64,000 bases of DNA from Bactrocera neohumeralis (taxonomy: Eukaryota > Arthropoda > Insecta > Diptera > Tephritidae), in NCBI RefSeq assembly GCF_024586455.1, contig NW_026089624.1, forward strand, positions 19,249,341 to 19,313,340. The letters are read 5' to 3'. The position numbers and the translations under genes are program-made. Shown piece by piece: positions 52,645 through 63,183 of the stretch. Numbering within the stretch: the stretch's first letter is position 1; every line of letters begins with the position of its first letter. The notes beneath the pieces were generated by a model, which ran no database searches, was not told the DNA's origin, and saw only the letters and a list, made by a program, of their open reading frames with translations.

Positions 52645-52686
52645 TTGAATTACTTGAAATGAAACAATAATTTTTGATATTGAAAA

Positions 52687-52879
52687 GAAAAAAGAATCTG
52701 GCAACCAGGAATGGCGATAGTTTTCCCCTTTCAACAACAACGTTTTTCGGTTACGTTTAAGATTTTTGTAATCCAATTTGTTAGTTCTTAATAAACAATT
52801 GATGTGAACGGTCACATGAACTTTAACCAAAGTATTTTATTTATTCCGGCTCCCTCCGGTAAAAGTAAGTTTCACAACA
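52687..52879 (+). repeat. Copia 3' LTR
   Basis: Matches the 5' LTR from agaatctggcaacca to the terminal CACAACA, with about 13 substitutions. Its first bases read aaaaaa where the 5' LTR has TGTTGA, and the preceding gaaaagaaaaaag serves as the polypurine tract. The start therefore looks altered, perhaps by tract expansion. Confidence 0.8.
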
Positions 52880-52884
52880 CAATC

Positions 52885-54917
52885 GATATCAGGTTGCGTA
52901 AAAATTTGAACTTTACATATTTATGCTAATTAGCGGTTTCGATGTTATTGGAGTTGTCATGAAGCTTTAACAGCAATGCATTTGGAAAAATGTAACAATC
53001 TCATATTCGGGTGTAAAATCGATTTTTAGTACATACATGTTCAGCGATCGTTATCAAGCTGCGTAAATACATTAGATTTACATATTTATGCTAACTAGCC
53101 GTTTCAAAGTTATTGGAGTTGTCATAGAGTTGTCGTAAAACCATAACGTCAGTGAATTTGAAAAAATTCCAAAATTTTTTATCAAGGTGTATAACCTATT
53201 TTCTAGTACATACACATTTAGCAATCAATATCAAGTTGCGTAAAAATATGAACTTCACAAATTTATGCTAATTAGCCGTTTTGATGTTATTGGAGTTATC
53301 ATAGAGCTGTCATAAAACCAAAACATCAGTGAATTTGGAAAAATCCCATAATCTTATATTGAGGTGTAAAATCGATTTGTCGTATATACACATTTAGCGA
53401 TCGATATCAAGTTGCGCAAAAATATGAACTTTACATATTTATGCTTCTTAGCCGTTTTGATGTTATTGGAGTTTCCATAGAGTTGTCACAAAGGTATATT
53501 CGCAATGCATTTGGAAAAATTCCACAATCTCATAGTTAGGTGTAAAATCGATTTGTTATTACGCACACACTTAGCAATCGCTGCCAAGTTGCTTAGAAAT
53601 ATGAGCTTTACATATTTATGATAATCAGCCGTTTTGATGTTATTGGAGTTGTCATAAAGCTATAACCGTAATGCATTTTCTACAATCTCATATTTAGGTG
53701 TAAAACCGATTTTTTACTACATACATATTCAACAATCGATATCAAGTTGCGTAAAAATTTGAACTTTACATACTTATGCTAACTAGCCGTTTTGATATTA
53801 TTGGAGTTGTCATAGAGTTGTTGTAAAGCCACAACATCAGTGGATGTGGAAAAATTTCATAATTTTATCTCAGGGTGTAAAACTTATTTTCTAGTACATA
53901 CACACTTAGCAATCGATATTAAGTTGCGTAGATTTATGAATTTTACATATTTATGGTACTTAACTGTTTTAATGTTATTAGAGTTGTCATAAAGTTGTCG
54001 ATAAGGTATAACCGCAATGCATTTGGAACAATTCCAAAATCTCATATGGAGGTGTATAATCGATTTTTTTTATATATACTGATTTAGCAATCGCTGTCAA
54101 GTTGCGTAGAAATATGAACTTTACATATTTATGCTAATTAGCCGTTTTGATGATATTGGAGTTGTCGTAGAGCCATAACATCAGTGAATTTGGAAAAATT
54201 CAATAATTTTATATCAATATGTGAATCTTATTTTTGAGTAATTACACATTAAGCAAACGATATCAAGTTGGGTAAAACTATGAAATTTGCATATTTATGC
54301 TAATTAGCCGTTCTAAAGTTATTGGAGTTGTTATGGAGTTGTCGTGAAGCCATAACGTCAGTGCATTTGGAAAAATTCCATAATCTTATATTGAGGTGTA
54401 AAATCTATGTTCTAGTACATAGACATGCAACAATCGATATCAAGTTGCGTAAGAATATGAGCTTTACATATGTATGCTAATTAGCTGTATTGATGTTATT
54501 GGAGTTCTCATGAAGTTTTCGTAACTCCAAAACGCCAGTGTATTTGTAAAAATTCGATAATCTTGTATTGAGGTGTAAAATTAGAAAATCGATGCATCGA
54601 ATACATGCACATTTAGCAATCGATATTAAGTTGCGTAAAAATAACAGCTTTACATATTTCTGCTAATTAGCCGTTTTGATTTTATTGGAGTTTTCGTAAA
54701 GCCATAACGTCAGAGAATTTGAAAAATTCCAAAATTTTATGTCATATTATACCTATTTTCTAGTACATACACATTTAGCAATCGATATCAAGTTGCGTTA
54801 TAATACGAGCTTTACATATTTATGCTAATTAGCCGTTTTGAATTTATTGGAGTTGTGGTGGAGTTGTCGTAAAGCCATAACGTCAGTGCATTTGGAAAAA
54901 TTCCACAATTCGATATT
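52885..54917 (+). repeat. Satellite array B3
   Basis: About eleven to twelve monomers between the copia element and a LINE, same orientation. This stretch is more diverged than array A: several units carry unusual substitutions, for example ttagaaaatcgatgcatcgaatacatgc near 54580 and a missing ggtgtaaaatcg block near 54740. No genes. It ends at attccacaattcgatatt, where the LINE 3' end begins. Confidence 0.9.
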
Positions 54918-57252
54918 ATTTATTTAGTAAAGTCTATAAACAATGATTCTTACAGACTAATGAAAAACTAGGATGCATATTAGAATTCTAAAATAATTAA
55001 ATTACAATAACATGAGTAGATAACTTAAACTAAAAAACAGAATTGAGGGTGTTAATGAAGGATACCCTAGAGTGAGAAAAATCAAGTAGAACTTTCTCGG
55101 AAATCGAGTTAAACTCCCGCATAGCCCTCTTGAGGGGAGCATATTCAGCAAAATTAGTACTTTCCTTGTTGTAATAAAATGGTAAACTGGATCTGAGACA
55201 ACGCTGGGGAGTATTGAAGTTAAGTTTCCCTAATAAGTAGGGACAGTCAATTTCTCCGTTAACTATATTGTAGACAAATGAAAGTGAGAGAACGGACCTT
55301 CGATTTTCCAGTGATTTAAGATGTATAAGCAATAAACGCGATGTATACGATGGTGTTGGATCAACAAACTTTAAAGAGCGGAGAGCATATTTAAGAAAGA
55401 TCTTTTGAACACGCTCGATCCTGTTAATTGACGATATGCAATATGGTCTCTAAATAAACACTGCATACTCCAAAATGGACCGCACAAAACATGTGTACAG
55501 TAATTTTAACGTGTAGGGGTCAGAAAAATTTGTAGAATTTCGACGGACAAAGCCAAGTACAGAAAAAGATTTTGAAGTTATATAGTTGATGTAATTACTG
55601 AAAGAAAATCTGTGGTCAAAGATTACCCCAAGGTCTTTGATTTCAGTAACGCATTTTAGGACGCAATTAGAAATACTGTAGCTAGAAGATAAGATGTTGC
55701 GTCCCCTGCTATAGGAGATCTGTGAGCATTTATCTACATTCAGAAAAAGTTTCGATTTCAGGCACCAATTATGAAAAGTATCAATATCACATTGAAGTTT
55801 GAGTACATCTTGTGTGTTATTGATTAATGCAAAAATTTTTAAGTCATCTGCATATAACAGAAAGTTGGCGAAAGAGAAGCAACAGGAGATGTCATTGATA
55901 AGCACAAAGAGAAGTGGACCCAAGACGCTTCCTTGAGGGACTCGCGAAGATGCAATGAATGAATCAGATGACACTCCATCGACAGTGACTACGCATCGTC
56001 TGTTTTGCAGATATGATCTAATCCACTTCAAGAAGGCCGAGTGAAATCCTAGAGATGATAATTTTTTAATTAGAATACTGTGTGATACTTTATCAAAGGC
56101 TTTAGAGAAATCTGTGTAGACACAATCTACCTGAAATCCAGCGGAGAATGCAGACATACAATAATCGCTAAAAACTGCTAAGTTTGACACAGTGGAGCGC
56201 CCAGGGACAAACCCATGCTGATTGACGTTAATTATTGATTTTACTGCAAAAAATAGTTTATTTTAACAGAACACTTAAAAATTTTCGAAATAGTAGAAAG
56301 TTTAGAAATAGGCCTGTAATTGAAGACATCATCCTTTCTACCACCTTTATGAATAGGGGTTATGCGTGTCAATTTCCAGTCAGAAATAAAATCCCCGGTG
56401 GCGAGAGACTTATTGAAGATAAGCATGAGAGGATATAATAAGGCAGTACAATTTTTTATAAATACGGGCGGAAGCCCGTCCAAATCCAGTTTGGACGAAG
56501 ACTTAATGTCACAAATAGCCTTGGCAATATCGTCCTGTGAAAGACACAGTGAGCCAAAATTTATGGATGGGAAGTTATCAGCTGAAAAAGTCGAACTAGT
56601 ACCAGCATCATCTTGAACATAGTTCGATTTGAAAAATTCAGCGAACAAATTGGAGATTTCGACCGGAGTGTATGCCGACTTATCACCCCAGCGTAAAGCA
56701 GAGGGAATGGCCGAACACGCTCTTTTAGATTTTACAAAGTTCCAAAAGAACTTAGGGTTCGACTTAATTGTAGTCTCCGTATTATTAATAAACCTTTTAT
56801 AGAGGAACTTATCCAATTCTTTAAACAGTTTTGTGTAGTGCTGATATTGAACAAAGGAAACATGAGATTTAGTTGAAGAGAATTTTCTATAATATTTATT
56901 TCTAAGATTTTTTAGACGTTTAAGGTCCTTAGTGTACCAAGGCAACTTATATGGTTGTAAACGTTTGAGCGGGATATTATAATGACAAAATTCCTGGATA
57001 GATTTCTTAAAAATGGAGAAACTATTCGCTGTATCAAGTCCCGATAGTAAAACGTCCCATTTAATTTCAAAGAGCTGATTGTTGAGTCGTTCAAAGTCAC
57101 AAAATGCAAAATTAAAACCAAACCCATCAATTGGTTTAACAGGAGCGAAAAGATAAGTATCCACCTCAAACGCTAGCGGTGAATGATGGATGGTGGCTGG
57201 AGTAATTGAAGAGAATCCATCAAAAAACTTAAATTTTAAATTATCAAATTAA
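54918..57252 (-). mobile_element. CR1/L2/Jockey-group LINE, 5' truncated
   Basis: A minus-strand reverse transcriptase without RNase H, preceded by the end of an endonuclease and a long linker. The 5' truncation is at ~57252 inside the endonuclease (ATIHHSPLAFEVDTYLF corresponds to the catalytic SDH region, here HHS). The 3' end at 54918 shows an AT-rich tail (aaataaataat on the minus strand). Both sides are satellite. The exact clade is unsure; VPQGSVLGPLLF and LLYADDLKIF are of the CR1/L2 style. Confidence 0.75.
55030..57215 (-). pseudogene. CR1/L2-like reverse transcriptase, three pieces
   Basis: The first piece (57164-56241) has the linker (LPWYTKDLKRLKNLRNKYYRKF), SKLDLDGLPPVFIKNC, KLTRITPIHKGGRKDDVFNYRPIS and then a short deletion or frameshift. 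The second (56190-55450) has CVYTDFSKAFDKVSH, VPQGSVLGPLLFVL, an intact LLYADDLKIF and the thumb (IKDLGVIFD, RSILEYAVFI). A TAG at an expected Trp separates the third (55449-55030), with RIERVQKIFLKYALRSL and LLLIHLKSLENRRS. Except for these breaks the RT core is well kept. It would copy the element RNA at the target nick. Confidence 0.8.
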
Positions 57253-58668
57253 TTAACACATTTAGTAATCGACATTAAGTTGCGAAAAAATATGAACTTT
57301 GCACATTTATGCTAATTAGCCGTTTTGATGTTATTAGAGTTGTCATAGAGTTGTTGTATAGACATAACGTCAGTGCATTTGGAGAAATTCCATAATTTTA
57401 TATTGAGGTGTAAAATCGGTGTTCTAGTACATAGACATTTAGCAATCGATATCAAGTTGCGTAAAAATATGAACTTTACATATTTATGCTAATTAGCCGT
57501 TTTGACGTTATTGGAGTTGTCACAAAGCTTTAACGGCAGTGCATTTCGAAAAATTCCATAATTTTACATATAGGTGTAAAATCGATTTTTTATTACATAC
57601 GCATTTAGCAATTGATATCAAGTTGCGAAAAATTATGAACTTTACATATTTATGCTAATAATCCGTTTTGATGTTATTGGAGTTCTCATAGAGTTGTCGT
57701 AAAGCCATAACGTCAGTGAATTTTGACAAATTCCACAATTTTATACCAAGGTGTAAAATCTATTTTCTAGTACAAACATATTTAGCAATCGATATCAAAA
57801 TACATAGAAATATGAACGTTACAAATTTATGCTACTTAACCGTTTATATGTTATTGGAGCTGTCATAGAGTTGTCGTATAGACATAACTTCAGTGCATTT
57901 GGAGAAATTCCACAATTTTATATCAAGGTGTAAAGTCTATTTTTTAGTACATACACATTTACCAATCGATATCAAGTTGCGTAATACTATGAACTTTACA
58001 TATTTATGCTAATTTGTCATTTTGACGGTATTGGAGTTATCATTGAGCTGTCGTAAATCAAAAACGTCAGTGGATTTGTAAAAATTCCATAATCTTATAT
58101 TGAGGTGTAAAATCGATTTTCGTGTACATACATATTTAGAAGTCGATATCAAGTTGCGTAGAAATATGAGCTTTACATATTTATACCTATTTACAGTTTG
58201 GTAGTTTTGGAGTTATCACAAATCTAGGCTAGCTAGCTATAGGAGTAAAATCGATTTTCTAGTACATGCACATTTAGCAATCGATATCAAGTTGCGTAAA
58301 AATATAAGCTTTACATATTTATGCTAATTAGCCATTTTGATGTTATTGGAGTTGTCGTAGAGTTGTCACAAAGCTATATTCGCAATGCATTTGGAAAAAT
58401 TCCGCAATTTGCAATCGATACTTAGTTGCGTAAAAATATGAGCTTTACATCTTTATGCTAATTAGACGTTTTGATGTTATTGGAGTTGTCATAAAGCTAT
58501 ACCGCAATGCATTAGGAAAAATTGCACAATCTTATATATAGGTGTAAAATTGATTTTTTTTTAAATACACATTTAGTAATCGATATTAAGTTGCGAAAAA
58601 ATATGAACTTTGCATATTTATGCTAATTAGCCGTTTTGATGTATTTAGAGTTGTCATATAGTTGTCGT
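57253..58668 (+). repeat. Satellite array B4, with a shortened GCTAGCTAGC variant
   Basis: About eight monomers. Most follow the usual plan, but the unit near 58220-58245 replaces the ~45-base ataaccgcaatgcatttgg...ttat block with ctaggctagctagctatagg. The same variant appears near 63270 and 63930. Another unit near 58410 is also shortened. The array stops at atagttgtcgt (58668), where the RTE copy 2 is inserted. Confidence 0.9.
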
Positions 58669-61475
58669 GGAGGATGGAATCATGTGTAGAAGTTCACGCA
58701 AGTGAGGAAAGTTCTCTGATAGCCATTCACTTGGGAGTGGCCAGAAACGATTCTTTTACACATGGCTCAAGCAGCTCACTACTTCCGGTCTTTGACCAAG
58801 TATCCTCTGGGTAGCCTAAGAACATCCGTTCGAAGGCGAGCTAATGTAAGAAGGCGAAACATCCCTACATTGGGGTGTGCGCTGGGTTTGGGACCCGCTA
58901 CGTAAAAAAACACCCCTTATGAAAGGAAGCAACTAGCCTCGGATGAGAAGGACGAGGTGACCAAAGATGCCTTCTAAAAGCGCTTGGAGCGCGTTTATGA
59001 GAGCTGCCCCCGCCATGATGTCAAAATCGTGCTTGGCGACTTTAACGCCAAGGTGGGCAAAGAAGGTATCTTTGGCACTACGGTCGGTAAACTCAGCCTC
59101 CACGACGAAACTTCAACAAATGGGTTGAGGCTGATTGGCTGTAGTACTAGATTCCAGAATACAAAGATTCATCAAGCTACCTGGCTGTCTCCGGATCGAA
59201 AAACTACCAACCAGATCGATCATATTGTGATAGACGGAAGACACGTCTCCAGTGTTTTAGATGTGCGTGCGAGGTCCTAACATCGATTCGGACCACTATC
59301 TTGTTGCAGCCAAGATTCGCACCCGCCTCTGTGCAGCAAAAAACTCACGTCAACAAACAAAAGGAAGGTTCGACGCTGAGAAGCTGCAATCACAACAGAC
59401 AGCCGAACGATTTTCTACTCGGCTTGCACTCCTGCTCTTTGAGAGCACTCGTCAACAACTCGGTATAAGGGAACTGTGGGGCGGCATTTCAAATTCCTTA
59501 TGTACAGCTGTAACCGTAGCCATTGGTTTTCGGAAAGTGCAAAAGAACAGCTGGTACGACGAGGAGTGCCGTGTCGCAGCGGAGAGAAAATAGACTGCCT
59601 GCCTCGCAATGTTACGACCGACCAGAACACGTGCGGGATGGGATAGATACCGAGAGTTGAAAAGAGAAGCGAGACGCATTTGCAGACAGAAGAAGAAAGA
59701 GGTTGAAATGCGTGAGTACGAAAAGCTTGATAAGCTGGCCGACAGGGGTAATGCTCGAAAATTCTACGAAAAAATGCGGCGGCTTACAGAAGGTTTCAAG
59801 ACCGGAGCATACTCTTGTAGAACCCCCAAAGGAGATCTAGTCACTGATGCCCAGAGCATACTTAAATTATGGAGGGAACACTTCTCCAGCCTGCTGAATG
59901 GCAGTGAACGCACAACACCAGGAGAAGGAGAACCCGATTCCCCAATTGATGACGATGGAGCAGACGTTCCATTGCCCGACCATAAAGAAGTTCGAATAGC
60001 AATTGCCCACCTGAAGAACAACAAAGCGGCAGGGGCCGACGGGGTGCCGGCCGAGCTATTCAAACACGGCGGCGAAGAACTGATAAGGAGCATGCATCAG
60101 CTTCTTTGTAAAATATGGTCGGACGAAAGCATGCCCAACGATTGGAATTTAAGTGTGCTATGCCCAATCCATAAAAAAGGAGACCCCACAATCTGCGCCA
60201 ACTACCGTGGATTAGCCTCCTCAACATCGCATATAAGGTTCTATCGAGCGTATTGTGTGAAAGATTAAAGCCCACCGTCAACAAACTGATTGGACCTTAT
60301 CAGTGTGGCTTCAGACCTAGAAAATCAACAACCGACCAGATATTCACCATGCGCCAGATCCTAGAAAAGACACGTGAAAGGAAAATCGACACACACTACC
60401 TCTTCGTCGATTTCAAAACTGCTTTCGACAGCGCGAAAAGGAGCTGCCTTTATGCCGCGATGTCTGAATTTGGTATCCCCCAAAACTAAGCTCCGTCAGG
60501 ATCGGGAAGGACCTCTCCGAGCCTTTCGATACCAAACGAGGTTTCAGACAAGGCGACTCTCTATCGTGCGACTTCTTCAACCTGCTTCTGGAAAAAATAG
60601 TTCGAGCTGCAGAACTAAATAGAGAAGGTACCATCTTCTATAAGAGTGTACAGCTGCTGGCGTATACCGATGATATTGATATCATCGGCCTCAACACCCG
60701 CGCCGTTAGTTCTGCTTTCTCCAGGCTGGACAAGGAAGCACAGAAAATGGGTCTGGCAGTGAACGAGGGCAAAACGAAATATCTCCTGTCATCAAACAAA
60801 CAGTCGTCGCACTCGCGACTAGGCTCTCACGTCACTGTTGACAGTCATAACATTGAAGTTGTAGATAATTTCGTCTATTTAAGAACCAGCATTAACACCA
60901 CCAACAATGTCAGCCTGGAAATCCAACACAGGATTGCTCTTGCCAACAGGTGCTAGTAGGCAATTGAAAAGTAAAGTCCTCTCTCGACGAACAAATGCTA
61001 AACTCTATAAGTCGCTCATAATTCCCGTCCTGCTGTATGGTGCAGAGGCTTGGGTGATAACAACAACCGATGAGTCGACGATACGAGTTTTCGAGAGAAA
61101 AATTCTGCGAAAGATTTATGGGCCTTTGCGCATTGGTCACGGCGAATATCGCGTTCGATGGAACGATGAGCTGTACGAGATATACGACGACATCGGCATA
61201 GTTCAGCGAATTAAAAGACAGCGGCTACGCTGGCTAGGTCAAGTTGTCCGGATGGATGAAAACACTCCAGCTTTGAAAGTATTCGCCGCAATACCCGCCG
61301 GGGGAAGCAGAGGAAGAGGAAGACCTCCACTCCGTTGGAAGGAACAAGTGGAGAAGGACCTGACTTCGCTTGGAATATCCAATTGGCGCCACGTAGCGCA
61401 AAGAAGAAACGACTGGCGCGCTGTTGTTAACTCGGCTATAATCGCGTAAGCGGTATCTACGCCAATTAAAAATAG
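58669..61475 (+). mobile_element. RTE-clade LINE, copy 2, internally deleted
   Basis: It begins with ggaggatggaatcatgtgtag, the same 5' start as copy 1, and ends after gccaattaaaaatag. It is flanked by the 9-base duplication agttgtcgt (58660-58668 and 61476-61484), so it is a full-length insertion into the satellite. Relative to copy 1 it lacks 369 bases of the endonuclease. The breakpoints lie at a 10-base repeat, CGGATGAGAA. The tail lacks the GAA repeat seen in copy 1. Confidence 0.85.
58971..61449 (+). pseudogene. RTE endonuclease-RT, copy 2, broken
   Basis: After the deletion the frame resumes at DEVTKDAF, followed by a stop, VKIVLGDFNAKVG, TTNQIDHIVIDG and, after a frameshift at ~59265, DSDHYLVAAKI. 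The linker and RT follow with a stop near 59590: KREARRICRQKKKEVEM, KNNKAAGADGVPAELF, CPIHKKGDPTICANYRG, QCGFRPRKSTTDQIF, YLFVDFKTAFDS, then LAYTDDIDIIGL, where YTDD replaces the usual YADD. The thumb (LLYGAEAWVITTTDES) and the C-terminal GRGRPPLRWKEQVEKDL are intact. Frameshifts also lie near 60230, 60485 and 60950. It cannot be active. Confidence 0.85.
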
Positions 61476-61484
61476 AGTTGTCGT

Positions 61485-62630
61485 AAAGCCATAACGTCAG
61501 TGCATTTGCAAAATTCCTTAATTTTATATTGAGGTGTAAAATCGGTGTTCTGGTACATAGACATTCAGCCATCGATATCAAGTTGCGTAAAAATATGAAC
61601 TTTACATATTTATGCTAATTAGCCGTTTTGATGTTATTGGAGTTGTCATAGAGTTGTCGTAAAGCCATAACGTCAGTGAATTTGGAAAAATTGCGCAATT
61701 TTATATCAAGGTGTAAAATCTATTTTCTAGTACAAACATATTTAGCAATCGATACCAAAATGCGTAGAAATATGAACTTTACATATTTATGCTACTTAAC
61801 CGTTTATTTGTTATTGGATCTGTCATACAGTTGTCACAAAGCTATATTCGCAATGCATTTGGAAAAAATCGGCAATTTCATATTAAAGGGTAAAATCTTT
61901 TTTCCCGTACACACATATTTAGCAATCGCAATCAAGTTGCGTAGAAATATGAACTTTACACATTTATGCCAATTAGCCGTTTTGAAGTTATTGAAGTTAT
62001 TGAAGTTGTCGTAAAGCCAAAACGTCAGCGCATTTGGAAAAATTCCAAAATTTTATATCATATTATATCTATTTTCTAGTACATGCACACTTAGCATTCG
62101 AAATCAAGTTGCATAAAGATATGGACTTTTCATATTTATGCTACCTAGCCGTTTTGATGTTATTGGAGTTGTCATGGAGATTTCGTAAATCCAAAACGTC
62201 AGTGGATTTGTAAAAATTCCATAATCTTATATTGAGGTGTAAAATCGATTTTTTATTACATACATATTTAGCAGTCAATATCAAGTTGCGAAGAAATATG
62301 ACTTTTACATATTTATACCAATTTGCCGTTTTGAAGTTATTAGAGTTGTCATGGCGTTGTCGTAAATCAAAAACGTCAGTGAATTTGGAGAAATTCCATA
62401 ACCTTATATTGAGGTGTAAAATCTTTTTTCCCGTACATACATATTTAGCAGTCTATATTAAGTTGCGAAGAAATATGAGCTTTACATATTTATACCAATG
62501 TGCCGTTTGGAAGTTATTAGAGTTGTCATGGCGTTCTCGTAAATCAAAAACGTCAGTGAATGTGGAGAAAATCCATAATTTTATATTGAGGTGTAAAATC
62601 GATGTTCTATTACATTCATATTTAGCAGTC
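61485..62630 (+). repeat. Satellite array B5
   Basis: About six to seven monomers, diverged, many with gtcgtaaatcaaaaacgtcagtg in place of the array-A ataaccgcaatgc block and with gttgcgaagaaatatg. Long open frames here (for example 62232-62654) are only the satellite read through. It ends at atttagcagtc, followed by the tat duplicate of the MITE. Confidence 0.9.
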
Positions 62631-62633
62631 TAT

Positions 62634-63180
62634 CCGTGCGATTCTGTAACTTGAGACAGTCTCAAGTCTCTAAATTTGAGATTTTAAGTTAGAGACAATT
62701 TTTGAGACTTGAGATGATATTGCTATTCTGTAAGTGACAGTCACAAAATCTATTATATTTCATTATTCAGAGATGTTTTTACACATGATTGAAAATAAAT
62801 ATGTCGATAACAAATATTAAATTTTCTATAACATAGTCAAAAAACATAATTATCAATGAAAATAAAAATATATGTTGACTTTGTTTCATAATATTTACGA
62901 AATTTATGTAAAATTGATTTATTTTTAACCTTTTCGTGTTTGAGTTGCTTACAAAATATAAAGAAACGACAATCGATTAATATCTATGATGATCTCTATT
63001 CAGTATATTCAAAATTGCACACAAGAGTTCTTTTTAGTATTGTGACCTGCTAACTACCAGGTCTCAATATTTTGAGACTAACGCTAGAGACTGTTTAGTG
63101 AATAGTAACTAGTCTCAAATTGAGACTTTGCCTCAAAATGTCTCAAATAGAGACTAGAGACTGGTTACAGAATCCCGCTA
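62634..63180. mobile_element. MITE derived from the Harbinger-like element at 24.5 kb
   Basis: A 547-base non-coding element whose left end, CCGTGCGATTCTGTAAC with gagacagtctcaagtctc, matches 24514 onward for about 440 bases, up to the start codon region of the Myb gene there. The right end, inverted, is GGGATTCTGTAACCAG with its own gtctcta repeats. The likely 3-base duplication is tat (62631-62633 and 63181-63183); rejoining gives agcagtctatatcaag, the normal satellite. It lost all genes but kept both ends and the subterminal gagac repeats, as expected for a MITE moved in trans. Confidence 0.8.
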
Positions 63181-63183
63181 TAT

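Larger units (their letters stand above)
48512..52879 (+). mobile_element. Copia-type LTR retrotransposon, full length, multiple lesions
   Basis: A 4368-base element with two LTRs (48512-48704 and about 52687-52879), a primer-binding site, gag and pol in copia order (protease, integrase, RT, RNase H). It is flanked by the 5-base duplication CAATC (48507-48511 and 52880-52884). Removing element and one duplicate restores the satellite reading ...tttagcaatcgatatcag. The LTRs differ at about 13 positions over ~190 bases plus the first four bases, so the insertion is not new. Several stops make the coding region non-functional. Confidence 0.9.
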
